Positions 1 to 11,926 of a stretch of 64,000 nt of DNA are shown here, piece after piece (positions within the stretch are counted from its first letter, which is position 1; the number at the start of each line of letters is the position of its first letter). The notes below the pieces were generated by a model. It was not told the DNA's origin. It ran no database searches and saw nothing but the letters and a program-made list of their open reading frames with translations. Made by a program: the position numbers and the translations under genes. The DNA is from Tetragonia tetragonoides (lineage: Eukaryota > Streptophyta > Magnoliopsida > Caryophyllales > Aizoaceae), in contig CM076139.1 of the NCBI GenBank assembly GCA_038025085.1, forward strand, positions 51,564,807 to 51,628,806, read 5' to 3'.

Positions 1-615
1 TACATTGTTGTAATATCGTTATAGTTGAGTATGCTTTTATGTAACTTTTTCTAAAAAAAAATTGTTACTTAGTCAACTTATTATTAGATAATGTCGGAGT
101 GGGTGTTTATTATTAATGGCTTTGTTCGAATAAAATTTTTACCTCAAATCAAGATTGTCTCTCTACGTGAGATAGTTTGTCCTTTGTTATTCTTATGATA
201 CATAGTTAGCAATGGCATTGGTGACTTCTTATGATTGTTACAATCTAAAACAAGTTAAGCTAAAGTTCAACCATTGTCCATTGTCAGACAAGATTCGTTC
301 AATTACAAATCTTGACCTCTAAATCATGTTTGCGCCAGAATCATATGTTCATAACACTATACTGTATTGAATTGTTTTGTAGTTGGTGAATCTATATATG
401 ATTGAATAAGTACATCTGTGATGGTGTTGTACATTTCTTTGGTGTTACTATCACCAAGCTGTTCTGCTCACGCCTGCTCAATCAAGCAAAATACTAGAAC
501 AGCTGTGATATAAATACATCTATGAATGCATATAGAAGAGCTAGCAACGAATTCATAGGAGATACCTATGTACATTTACCAATTACTAGCACGTCTTCAT
601 GCTCTTAAGAATAGA
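1..615. other. Intergenic, 3' flank of the E1-alpha gene
   Basis: AT-rich sequence downstream of the stop codon of the minus-strand gene at 616. I see no coding exon, RNA gene or clear repeat here. It presumably contains the 3'UTR and polyadenylation region of that gene. Confidence 0.5.
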
Positions 616-3600
616 CTATACAGGCACATTATGTGGAAACTCTTTTGGGTGTGATTTCAAGGTCTCCCTTAACAATCTTTCCTGTTCCTGTAGATTTTGG
701 GGCAGAACATCGTAGACGTCAGTGAAGAGATCTGCCACTGGTGGCTTGTCAAGTTTCTCCGCGACTTGAATTGCATGCATTAGCTGCAAGATTGTAGTGG
801 TCAGAACTTTTGCAAAATTGAAAAGAGATCCAGATCAAAAATAACACACAAAAACTGAAGTTAACATAATAGATGAGATTATAGGTTCTGCAAAGTGCAT
901 AAAATCTTCCTGTGTAAGAGTTTGTAAATGCAAAACAATACTGTGAAGCCTATCCTCTATGTAAATACTCCTTCCATTTAGGAATAGTAGTCATATCACA
1001 AGTTCAATTCACAGTAGATAGTACTCCGTAATTACTGAGGAAATATGTCATTAGTCACTTTTTTTCCATCTAGTTTTCCTCGACCTACCTCACCTTCGGT
1101 TTATGCTCCATCTAGTTTCCCTCATAAGTCATAAGAAAGCAAAATTACATGATACCTGCATATGAGTTACAAAGAACTTTTCATAGTGCAGCATTTAGTT
1201 ACCTGCTTCTTGACACTGCTTCGCAGCTCTGATTCTTTCTTTTCGCTCCACCATCCATTGCTATCAATCCATTTTCTAAATCTCGTTACAGGGTCTCGTA
1301 CCTTCCTCCACCACTCAATTTCTTCAACTGGACGATACTTTGTGGAATCATCTGAAGTAGAGTGGTGACCTGCCCTATAAGTTAGAGCCTACAAAGGGAT
1401 GAGATCAATGGTGAGCTTACCTTGTATATTCGACTATCAGATCTCATGAATGCCCTAAACTCACCTCGATCAAGATGGGTCTTTTTTCAGTCACCGCCAT
1501 TCTACGGGCTTCACGCACTGCATTATAGACTGCAAGGGCATCATTGCCTTCGACTCGGATGCTTCTGACGCCATAACCTTGTCCTCGAACAGCTACTCCA
1601 TCACCTGCAAAAGAGGCGTTTTTTTTCTCTCAAAATTGGCATGCCTCTTATAAGGAGCACGAGTGACTCAAAAGTAAATGATTGAAGTTAAGAGAGATGG
1701 TAGTTACCCCGCAGCTGGTCTGCGATAGGTGTACTAATTGCCCAACCATTGTTCCTGCAGAAAAATATAACAGGAACCTCCAGGACGGCTGCAAAGTTTA
1801 AAGCAGCATGGAAATCTCCCTGACATAATGTGGCAAACGTACACGAAAGCTACGAATTAGACTTTCTGCTCATACTCCATAGAAGATAGTCGGGCTAAGC
1901 AATACAATAGATATATGAGTGAGTCACTATGAAACATTACACCATACTCTCTAACAAGAAAAAAATCATAGTAGCACAAATAGAATACATATGACCCTAG
2001 TATGTTACTCCACTCAATGAAATTGGTCTTATGACCAAACTTTTGTGTTTAGTGAGCGCACACTGATCCTTTACTCTCCTCGAATTCCCGAATAAACAAG
2101 TAACTCGGTTGATAAGGCCTTCAAGTTATGTCCGCATCTATAGAGTCAGGATAGATGGAAACAAAGGGGAAGAAACTTGGAGCAAATGAAAGGAATTTTG
2201 GTCTTCAAAATACCATCATCCAAACAGAGGAAAGTCTCCATAGACATAGATAGAGTGAAGGAAGGACAGCAAGAGAATAGGGTCGCACAATTTCAGTCCA
2301 ACCAGTGTTTTTAGTTACTTACAGTGCTAGTGCCACCATCTCCAAAGTAAGTGATTGTACACGCATCTTTACCATCCATTTTCAACGAATATGCAGCACC
2401 AACTGCATGAAGTAATTGTGTACTGGGAAAGAAGCAAAATGTAGCAAATCCAACATGAGAAACTCTATTTATTTCTTTATGAAAATCAAAGTCTGTTAAA
2501 ACTCAAAGCTAGAAAATCACCCGACTGTTGAGGCTACAGTGATGTAATTGAGCTTGTTCGACCCATAGTGTATCGGCATCTGCCTGCCTTTTCCGTAATC
2601 AGCTATGTTGCTCAAGCATTGATTTGCAAATTCTTGCAGGGTGAAACCACGCCATAACAGAACCCCTGGCTCCCTATACTGCATATAGCATAAACGAACA
2701 CTAATTTCAGGCGTAAAAATAATTGAAGATTGTGTGTCCTGATCATGTCTGAAGTTGCTTGTGATAAGTCACCTGAGGGAAGATGAGATCATCCATACTG
2801 AGCGCAGCAGCTGAAGCGATATTGATGGCTTCTTCCCCAATGGTAGTGAGATAGAATGAGATTCTTCCTTGCCTCTGCGCTTCGTAGAATATGGTATCCA
2901 TTACTTGTAAGGTAACCATTTTTTCAAACATGTTAACAGCAAGATCCTCGTTAACCTGTTAAGATATAGAGTCGCATTAGGATCGTGTTTGAAGTACGTT
3001 TTTTTTTCTCCTTGAAAACGGAATGATCAAGAAAACATAAAATGTACATCAGGAATAATTAGTGAAACTAATGAAGTAGAAGTGTTTACCTGCACGGACT
3101 CTCCCAAAAGGCGGCCATCGTCATCAAGGACCCTGTAGCATTGCAACCTGCTACCATTGGTTTCGGATATGAACCTCATTTCAGAGGTTATTCCAACCCT
3201 ACCACCCGGAAATTCCAAGGCCTGCCATTCCAAGCAGGGAGTATTATCTAGTGTACATGTACACCATGGGTATAAACTGTTAAAAGTACAATGAGAAAAG
3301 ACTTGAACTTTGGTGGTTATTCTGAAGTTATATCCTATATGGCCATTACTTCAAAACTAGCTTTAATCAAAAATGTTAACAGATTCTCCAAAGAATGGTT
3401 AAAACCTATTATACTGATTAAGAAGAGACTAAACAGACACCACAGTCCACAAATTGTCAAATTCCCTAGCAAATGGCTTGTTGGACCAGTAATCCAGTAT
3501 AACATCACCCACAAAAGAAACAAAAAACAAATAAGCTTATACCCCTACATTATCATATACAATGGCATGACCACTTACTCTGTTTTAATTTTATATAATA

Positions 3601-6085
3601 AGGTTAAGGACTCATAGGGAAAAATGTAATGGAGTACTAAAAGAAGGCCACTTTGAGTTAAAATGTGTGGAGTGCTTCAAATTACTAGTCAACTCAATAA
3701 TAGTGGTAAAAAAAGTTGACCAACAAGGATTCCAATCCCCATCTTTGGTTGTACTATAGCGGAATGCTTAATAAAGAACTTAAAATGAGAGAAAATCATT
3801 AAAATAGAGAGAACAATTATTAATCGAGTGGTGCTAACTACCACCGTCCATTTATCTAAATATCACCAATAATTCTCATGAGTTGCCATGGTTACCCTTG
3901 TTTTAATTTTCTCTCTTCCTTTCCATATTCTCATTTTCTCTCTCTTTATTTGGTTTCCTTCCTTACTACATGGATATTAACAACACACCAAGGGTGTTAG
4001 ACGTTGTATCCAGCACCCCTCAAGAGGTGTTGGATGCAACGTCCAACACCCCCAAGAGGTGATGTAACGTCCAACACTCGTGGATTAGTGCGGGAAACAA
4101 GGTCCAACACCAATTTTCAACATTTGAGTTACGAGGTGTTGGATGTTGTGTCCAACTCCCTCCATAGGGTATTGGCCAGCACTTCTATCGGTATCCAAGG
4201 GGTGTTGGATGCTCCATCGAACACCCATTTTTAAAGAGGAGAGTTTTTTGATGTTTAAAAGTTACATAGTAAGGGTATAATCATGTAAAAGTTTGGTGGT
4301 ATTTACTTAAATAGGGGGTGGTATTTATGTTTCACAACCAAGGTATCCACCGTCAACCACATTGACTATTTAGTTAAATAGGCGGTATTTAGCACATAGG
4401 GAATACTATATCTTGTGTTAGACTACTCTCTTTTTTCTTTTTAATTGGATAGAAATGGTTTTGTTTGCTCTCATCATCTCACCAAAATCTCATCTCATCA
4501 AAATCTCATGTTAATCTCATCTCGTCAAAGTCTCATCTCGTCAAAATCTCATCTCACCAAAATCTCATCTCGTCAAAAACTCATCATGCCAAAATCTCAT
4601 CTCTTCAAAATCTCATCTCACCAAAATCTCGTCTCGCCAAAATCTCATATCGTCAAAATCTCATCTCGCCAAAATCTCATCTCGTCAAAATCTCATCTCA
4701 TCAAAATCTCATATGGTCCAAATCTCATCTCGCCAAAATCTCATCTCGCCAAAATCTCATCTCGTCAAAATCTCATGAAATTCTCATCTCATCAAAATCT
4801 CATCTCATCTTGTCAAAGTCTAATTTGAAACCATCTCATCTCTACTCATCAAAATCTCATTATGATTATCTCATCAAAAGTTCAACAAAGTCTCATCTCA
4901 TCTCGTTAAAATCTCATCTCATCTCATCAAAATCTCCTTATAATGTCAACTCATCAAAATATCATCTCGTTAAAATCTCATCTCATCTCGTCAAAATCTC
5001 ATTATAATCTATTTTATCAAAATTTCATCTTGTCAAAATCTCATCTTATCAAAATCTCATTATAATAATCATCTCATTAAAATCTCATCTCATCTCATTA
5101 AAATCTCATCTCATCTCATCTCGTTTCATCAAATCTCATCTCATCAAATCTAATTTCATCAAAATCTCATTTCATCAAAATGACATTATTGTATGGAATT
5201 GATGCTTTGTATGTTTCTAAATGGTGACTACTTTTACTATTTTCAGAGCAAGTTCATGCCAAAAATAAATAAATAAATAAATAATTTTTTTTTCTAAAAA
5301 CCCAGTTTTGATTTTTGAATGCTCCCCATCCCAAACCATTGTTAGCCAATCAAAAAATTAACAAGGGTCCAAATAGTAGCATACCCAAGTTGATGCAAAA
5401 TCTCTCTCCCATAACTGATTTGGAATATTGTCCGTTTGAAAAAGGCCATTGCAACCAGTGCAACAGGGTATTTCAGTTACATAACTTCATATACAATTAT
5501 TAACATTTTTTTTTCCGGTAAGTACATCTTTATACACAAAACCTCGATGAGGTCGGACCTACCCACACTAAAATTTGGTCACTACTTAGCTAGGTAGCCA
5601 TATAAAGGGTCAATTATTATGAACCCCGTAACCTTTATTACAATAAAAAGTTACAATCGTCATACCAAAAGTTACATAAAACAATCTTATACAAGTTTGA
5701 AAACTCAACTACCATATAATTATCATATGATGCATCAAAACCCATCGACAAAAACAAACAAAAAAAAAAAGGAAAAAGAAAGGGATGAGAGAAAAGGGGA
5801 ACCACCAACCTGATCATGATCATGAGCACCATAATCAGAATCCTGCTGTGTTTGTGCCTCCGTTGATTCAAAACGCCGAGAAACAAAAAGGGTTGCTGGG
5901 TTTGCATGAAATTTTTGTGGTGGCCATGGAAGAGATGAATAAACTCGTTCACTAATCTTTGAAGAATTCAAGATATAATAATTGTGATTATCACAAACAC
6001 TAACTTGACTAATCAATAAGTTTGATCTTAATTTGCAAACTTGATTTAGAGCTCTTAATCTTGATATTGCCAATAAACTCACCAT
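616..6085 (-). CDS. BCKDHA: Branched-chain 2-oxoacid dehydrogenase E1 subunit alpha, mitochondrial
   Basis: Thiamine-diphosphate-dependent E1-alpha of the mitochondrial complex that oxidatively decarboxylates the keto acids of Leu, Ile and Val. I splice nine exons (minus strand, 5' to 3'): 6085-5810, 3221-3090, 2955-2773, 2678-2521, 2422-2323, 1819-1708, 1604-1465, 1388-1203, 783-616. All use GT-AG borders and keep frame, giving 484 aa, close to plant homologues (about 470). The first exon (92 codons) is Arg/Ser-rich and ends in acidic residues, as expected for a mitochondrial presequence plus linker. The body shows [12 protein letters not shown], the ThDP motif GDGG...RNNGWAIS, and the conserved phosphorylation-loop segment GHHSTSDDS. 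The ATG at 6085 is the first in frame with the presequence. No broken residue was seen. Intron 1 (3222-5809) is unusually long because of repeats. Exon borders are my reading; a cDNA could shift some slightly. Confidence 0.93.
3831..4395. mobile_element. Mutator-type MITE in intron 1 of the E1-alpha gene
   Basis: The left end GTGCTAACTACCACC and the inverted right end GTGCTAAATACCGCC (reverse complement of 4381-4395) form imperfect terminal inverted repeats, continued by TTTATCTAAAT / TTTAACTAAAT. The CTAAATACCGCC core is shared with the ends of the large element at 34.6-40.0 kb, which suggests the same family. The interior (about 3990-4235) holds repeated palindromic GGTGTTGGATG / GTCCAACACC units. 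I could not identify a clean 9-bp target duplication. Confidence 0.55.
4478..5185. repeat. Intronic minisatellite, 16-bp unit
   Basis: About 700 bp of tandem repeats with consensus AAAATCTCATCTCGTC and variants (ATC/GTC/GCC at the unit end; some units shortened to ATCTC). It lies in intron 1 of the E1-alpha gene, so the transcript carries the purine-rich complement. The long open frames it creates in several phases are repeat artefacts. Confidence 0.9.
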
Positions 6086-7357
6086 TGCTATTTATTTGCT
6101 ACTTGAGATGAGAAGTGAGGATATAGAAGATATATAGTTATGAATTCTGATGAGAGAGAGTTTGAGTCAGAAAGTTTGAAATTGAGTTGATAATTTCCTC
6201 AGATTTTGGTAATTTTATTTCTCTCTCCAATATAGTCATATAAATCATTTGAATTGACAGGTGCATTGGATCCACTTGGACAAGATATCCAACTATCGTA
6301 CGGGTTCTATTATATATCTGTTTGTTTTTTGTTTTTTTTTTAAAGTTGACGGGAAATATCATACGGATTAGGATGATGATATTATTTTCCTTGGATTTGG
6401 ATGTGCTTATCTCATCATGAATCATGATCAATCCATGAGCTAATTAAGATTTACCTAATGAAAAATAATTATTAAGTTAAAAAAATAGATTTATTGTATC
6501 TTTTTTTGGTCAAACTGTTGACTTTTCTTAAGATATATTTTGTAGTATTATTTGGCATACGAAATATTTTTCTGTGAATCAAAGCTTCAATGCTGGGAAA
6601 CAGAAAATCTAAGATATGTAAACAAAATTTGAGAGAATAAAATGATCAAAGATGTATCTTGAATAATCACAAAATTTCAAAGATCATATGTAAATATGAT
6701 AATTACAATGGAGTATAAATCATTATTATAAATCATTATTGCTTACGTACCAGATATCCCCTAATTTCGTATCTCTTAGACTCTTTTCACTCATCCTTCA
6801 GGTGAGAATGATGCCAAGGTTGCAACACAAAAACTCATATGAGGCGCCTCAAACAAGCATGATGTCATGTTTGGTTATAGAGGTGACTTCATGCTGAAAC
6901 GACCCTATAAGAAATATTTTGGGCGAAAAATATCACAATTGAAAAAAGACGGACTCACGTATATCACTAATGGTCTAATAGAAATAATAATATCAAGGTG
7001 AAAAATATCACTAATGGAGAGACATCAACGAAAATTACCCTTTTTCCTATTTTCTAGAAAATGGAGAGATCCGAACTCTGGCCGGGTTACCGAGCTACCG
7101 TGAAGGAAAAAAACATAGTTTGATTTTCTAAGTATGTGCAAACTTAATATACAACCTCAAAAAACGTACAAACTTATTATATCATATATAGCTCTTAACT
7201 AGTTAGCACATAATTTCTTTCACTAATTACAACTAGTTAGTATATATGTACATGGAGTACTAAATTTAAGACTACCCCTCAAGAAGAAAATGATACTTAA
7301 AACTACTTATCCTAGTTTCTTTTCTTCATTGAGGTGAATGAGGTCCCAAGTAGATAC
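6086..7357. other. Intergenic between E1-alpha and NAC genes
   Basis: It contains the promoter and 5' leader of the minus-strand E1-alpha gene (just above 6085) and the 3' flank of the NAC gene. Around 6820-6905 there is a degraded relative of the small hairpin element at 14533-14668 (shared ACAAAAACTC, AACAAGCAT and ATAGAGG blocks). No coding potential was recognised. Confidence 0.5.
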
Positions 7358-9996
7358 TCAGTTTGGACAACTGATCTCATCATGATCATCCTCAAGGGAC
7401 AAAAACACTTCGTCCAAAGTTGAGAGCTCCACCTCCACCTCGTTGTTGCTATTGGGAGTTCCTTCATGGAAGGTATTCATTAAATTGGAATTGCCACAAA
7501 TTTCTTGTACCCGGCAAAGGACCCATTTGTTGACGTCCTAATCAATCAAACAACAAAAATAAATAAATCTAGAGTTAGTAATTAAGGAGTATTAATGCAT
7601 CCAAATGTGAGGTCATGGTGCACATAAAACAATAATTATGGGATATTGTTGATATATATAGAGGAGTACATGTGTGAACAGTAGTATACCCTCCACACAA
7701 AAACTTGTATCAAAAGATGGTCTTCATTCTTTTCGTAACTTTTGGTGAGACAAAAGTTATTGTTAAGTGAAATAAAAGAGGACAGGAATAATCTTTACTG
7801 AACAAAGGACACTGTTTATAATAAATGACCCTACATTATTTCTATATATAAAATAAAAAAAAAAAACCCCATTTTATTGTATTAATAGAGATCTTCTATC
7901 TCATTTTATGTACCACTCTCTATCCCAATTTTATCCTGACCAGAGGCGAAGCCACAGGGGGCTGGCGTAGGCCCGGCCCCAGTGGCCCAGCCCAACTTTT
8001 CTTTTTTTTTTTTTCTCTGGCCCCTATAAGATTATATAGTAAAAAAAGTGCACCTAAAATAAATGAAAAGCAAATTGGTGCAGTGGTTGGGATAGCTTTA
8101 TGATTTGCTCGTCTGTTTCAGCGACCTGAGTTCTACTCGGCTTTCCTTAACTTTTTAACTTGTTTTGGAATTTTCTTATTTTTTTTTGGTTACTTCAATA
8201 GCTTAGAATTTCTTAGTTAATTTTTGTTACTTCAATAGCTTGGGAATTTCTTAATTTTTTTTTTTGTTACTTCAATAGCTTGAGCCTTGCATCCAGAATC
8301 CCAAGTGAGGATATCATTTGTGGATGAACACAATTCCAAACTATTATATTCAATATTAAGAGAAAAAAAAAAAAGGGAGCCATTTTATTTTAAACATAAT
8401 GAATTTATATATTAAGATAAAGCATATTTTCATTTTCAATAAGCCTAATATCATTTTTAGCACTAACTTTCATTGTTTTATCATCATATTTCAAATTATG
8501 TACAATTTTTTAAATTCTTAAAATGTTGATCTGTTCAATCAAGATTGATTAATAGATAAATAAGTAAGAGATTATTGAAATATATATTTTGGACTCTCAT
8601 GTTGATGATTTTCCTTTATGAAAAAACACAAGATATTAAGTAAAGATTTATTTTTTGAACTAAATTTTTTTACTCAACTTTTTTTTGTATGTAATTTTCG
8701 GCTCTCTATTTAAAAAATCCTGGCTTCACCCCTGATCCTGATCATCGGTAATTTTGTCATGCATCCTAATTTAATAGTAAAATAAATTCAAAAACTGATG
8801 TGTCAAATGTATAAAAAGGCGATACAGGAAATGACGCACAAAGTAGGACAGAAAATCCTTACCAATTTTATTGTGAGTTTATCTCACACAAGATTTGCTA
8901 TATATATATATATATATGCTAATCAAATGCAATTTGCAATACTTACTGGCTGCTTTCTTCTAGTTTTACGATGAATTTCGCCTCTGAATACATTGCTGCA
9001 TAAGTGATATTCTTGCATCAACCAGCCAGTTTTGACCCCTGATGGAAAATTGCCCACATAGAACACTAAGTATTTCTTGAATCCCAGTAAATTGTTGCAA
9101 ATTCTATCAAATATTGGTTGATCCACATCCACTTCTATCCAGTATCCATTTTGGGTTACGCGGTTTTCTGTCATTTTGGTGTAGAAGTACCATTGCCCAT
9201 AGCTTTCAAATGCTGCACGTATCACAAATTTACAATGATGAAAGTGAAGCATATATAGTATATATAGGGACTATTCTTTTCACATGAATATAACATACTT
9301 CGTAATTGATTTGAACTCAACATAACGAATTTGAACGGAATTGAAATGATTTTTTAATTTAACCTCGACCTTTAACTCTTTATACGGGCAACGTACGTAC
9401 AAGGCTGTTCGGACCCGTTCAAATCCTTTCAATTAATATTGGGTTCCTTACATTTCAACTAACACATGAATATATTATCGTAATTTAGTGAAAAAATTTC
9501 CAATTCATTTTTAATTTTCCGCAAATAATTGAGTTCAAGGTGTCCTCCTCCTATATATTGCAAAAAAAAAAAAAAAAATTAATGAAATTAATTCAACATA
9601 CAAATCACATACAATTGTGTACAAATCATCATCATACAAGTTGAAACTTGAACTATAGTCTATAATTAAGTACAATTTTGTTTTTTTTTGGATCATACAA
9701 TTTACATAATTAAGTACATATTAATATATGAAAATTATATAGGAGCGAGAACTACATGAAGAAGACACAACCAAAAAAAAAAAAAACTTAATTAATAAAA
9801 TTATAAAGTTATTACCATGATATTGAAGTTGCCAAGGATCAGTAGAGGAATGATAGAAATCGAGGTCGGGAATAAGATGAGGATGAGAAGTGGAGGGTAG
9901 TTTAGCAAGTTGTTTAGGGTACAAAAAATGAAGCAGAAGCTCTTCATCAGTTGGGTCAAACCTAAGCCCAGGTGGTAGGTTCATAATTTTAACCAT
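7358..9996 (-). CDS. NAC104: NAC-domain transcription factor, XND1/NAC104 type
   Basis: Nuclear transcription factor. In Arabidopsis, XND1 restrains xylem vessel differentiation and programmed cell death. Three exons: 9996-9816, 9212-8947, 7537-7358, joined phase 1 then phase 0, giving about 208 aa. NAC subdomains are in order: LPPGLRFDPTDEELLLHFL (A), IPDLDFYHSSTDPWQL (B), QWYFYTKMTENRVTQNGYW (C), KKYLVFYVGNFPSG...WLMQEYHL (D) and DVNKWVLCRVQE (E, start of exon 3). The short subdomain C and the acidic tail LSTLDEVFLSLEDDHDE match the XND1 group rather than longer NACs. The start could be 9996 or four codons later at 9984 (MNLPPG); further in-frame Met codons upstream look like 5'UTR. Intron 2 carries a hAT element, and the first exon has a near-identical second copy at 11955-12135. 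Confidence 0.88.
7941..8734. mobile_element. Non-autonomous hAT-like element in NAC intron 2
   Basis: The ends CAGAGGCGAAGCCA and TGGCTTCACCCCTG are inverted repeats. The flanks ATCCTGAC (7933-7940) and ATCCTGAT (8735-8742) form an 8-bp target duplication with one mismatch, typical of hAT. No transposase is encoded. Positions 8070-8145 contain a tRNA-like stretch (GGTGCAGTGGTTGGGAT, then CCTGAGTTCTACTC), possibly an absorbed SINE promoter. Confidence 0.8.
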
Positions 9997-10753
9997 ATAG
10001 GATAAGGTACTTTTAATTATATACTCTCTATATATATGTTGTGAGCTTTGAATTTGGTGTGAGTGATAAAATAAGTTTAACATATCATGCATATATATAT
10101 AAGAGAAGAGAGAGAAAGAGAGAGAGAGAGAAAGAGATGAGGGTTATGTTGATTGTGGTTGAAGGATGATGGAAATGGAAGAAGGTGGCTACTTTTGATT
10201 GATCATCAGATTGCAGGAATTAAGATGCTTCTACATAACGGGGGAGGCCCTTGACACGATTGCTTGTTTCTTGCCTTTTTCTTTCGGTAATTTGCATTTT
10301 AGGCTTTCTCATCAATAATAATAATCATGGGTAGATCTTTGTGTAATGGCCTGTATTCTCTACAATTTTTCATAAAAGTATTTCGTAAATTTCAGTTCAC
10401 TTAGTTTCAGTTAATTTTAGTTCACTTCAGTCTATTTTAGTTCAAATCAGCAATTTTCACTTCACTTCACTTCTATAAATTTCAGATTAGTTTGATAAAC
10501 CGAAATACAATTTCAGTCTTTATAATTGCAGATTCAGGCCCTGATCTCTTCAACGAAATGGTGCGGGACACTGAGGAACGGAACGAAACGGATTGGAACG
10601 GAACGAAACGAAACGACGCGGTGTGGTTAATTCAAAAAAATGTGAGACAACATGAAGTATAGAATGTGGAACGGAACGGAACGGAACAAATTGGAACGAA
10701 ACGAAACGGAACGGAACAAAATGCAGGATAGAAACGACGAAAAGAATAGGGCC
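9788..10753. repeat. Local direct duplication, copy 1 (NAC exon 1 plus promoter)
   Basis: This segment spans NAC exon 1, its 5' region and an adjoining MITE. It recurs almost unchanged at 11927-12780, apart from about 115 bp (roughly 10090-10205) missing from the second copy. The two copies flank a 1.1-kb Mutator/OTU fragment. Confidence 0.85.
10537..10753. mobile_element. Tourist-like MITE with GGAAC repeats
   Basis: The ends GGCCCTGATCTC and GAATAGGGCC are inverted, and the interior is rich in GGAACGGAAC. It is the same family as the intact copies at 25350 and 48734, but degraded. A counterpart (12566-12778) occurs in the second NAC exon 1 copy, so the insertion predates that duplication. 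Confidence 0.6.
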
Positions 10754-10774
10754 TTGATACGGGCACGCCAATTA

Positions 10775-11918
10775 GCTTGAATAGTGTCCACAAATTTTGG
10801 CGAACACTCGTTATTAGTGATGCAGTGGAGATAGCTACGCTTGACATGATTGAGCATCCATCTGAGGATCATCGGTACTTTCGCTCTCTCGTCGATGAGG
10901 TTAACTCAAGCGACCCGGCAGTTGTGCGCAACATATCTGTCCTTATCCATGAGCAGCTTCATCCTGATGCAGCGAGTTACGTCGAGCCGGAAGCGAACAC
11001 GACAGTCAGAGGTCGACCGAGAGGGAGTTCCTCTACCAGACGTGATCCTAGTTCATGGGAGTACAGCCAGAGGGGTCGTGGTCGCCCTAGGTCATCCAGT
11101 TCGAGCCGCGGGCGTGGTCGTAGCTCATCCTCATCGAGTAACGTCGTGCGGAGTACTGGTATGAAATAATTTTTTAACATGTACATAATGTTGTTAAGTA
11201 CTTTTTGATAAGTACTATTAATGACTTTTTATTATATTGTCTTGCAGATGGACACGGAATAGATATCACTGAATTCTATCATGTTAACAAAATTTCGGGA
11301 ATCATCATACCTTTCATTGAAGGATATCTCGATGTGGTTGGGGATGGTAATTGCGGTTTCCCCGTCATTGCGGACTACGTTTTCGGAGACCAAGAGCAAT
11401 GGCGATGAACGAGAGTTTGCATTGCAAACGAAATCTTAGCTAACCGAGCATTGTACGAACACATATACGTTCACGGGGTCGACGCTGGTTACCGCCGTAT
11501 TATGTGGGACGGAGGTGCGTGTCACGATGATCACTGGATGACAGTAGTTGTGGATTTGTTCCCGATTGCCAATATCTTCAATGCAGCGATTATGTTTTTC
11601 GGATACGGCAACGGAAGGGGGTTATATGCTTGTTTCACTGTGCTACCGTTGCAAGCACCTTCGACTGTTACACGTCCAACTAGGGAATTTGTCATAGGTC
11701 ATTTAGGTGATTCTTACAGGCATTATATCCGTCTGAATTTAGGGTCAGATTTCCCTGTTCCTCCGATATACGCATTATGGTTTACTTCCCGTTCTGATAG
11801 TGTCGCTGGTTGGGAGCAAATGTATGTTAGGCGAAGAGCACATTGGGATCATTTAGCGAGGTTGACGTAATTGAATGTTTTGCATGATTGTTATATTTTT
11901 CTACTTATATCATTGTCG
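10775..11918 (+). pseudogene. Fragment of Mutator transposase linker plus OTU cysteine-protease-like domain
   Basis: The C-terminal part of a MULE transposase of the FAR1/OTU-fusion type. It starts just after where a SWIM finger would be (the frame leading into NSVHKFWRTL), passes a Ser/Arg/Gly-rich linker (RGRPRGSSSTRRDPSSWE) and an apparent intron (11158-11247, G|GTATGA...TTGCAG), then enters an OTU domain with the catalytic-type DGNCGF and, near the end, RHYIRL. A TGA at 11406-11408 interrupts the frame, which continues correctly afterwards (ILANRALYEHIY...) to TAA at 11870. The tail, including about 48 bp of 3' sequence, matches the end of the transposase gene at 37.6-37.8 kb. It lacks the DDE core and is surely non-functional as a transposase. 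It sits between the two copies of NAC exon 1. Confidence 0.85.
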
Positions 11919-11926
11919 GGAATGAT

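Noticed and set aside
4445..5007. Two overlapping long open frames (127 and 180 codons) rich in Ser, Lys, His
   Set aside because: They are translations of the 16-bp minisatellite in an intron of the opposite-strand gene. The repeat unit lacks stops in these phases, so openness means nothing.
4478..5185. CRISPR-like appearance of regular short repeats
   Set aside because: Units are head-to-tail without unique spacers, in a eukaryotic intron; it is a minisatellite.
10550..10872. Open frames made of FRSVPFRS-like residues (also at 25314, 26190, 49551)
   Set aside because: They are translations of the GGAAC/TTCCG pentamers in MITEs.
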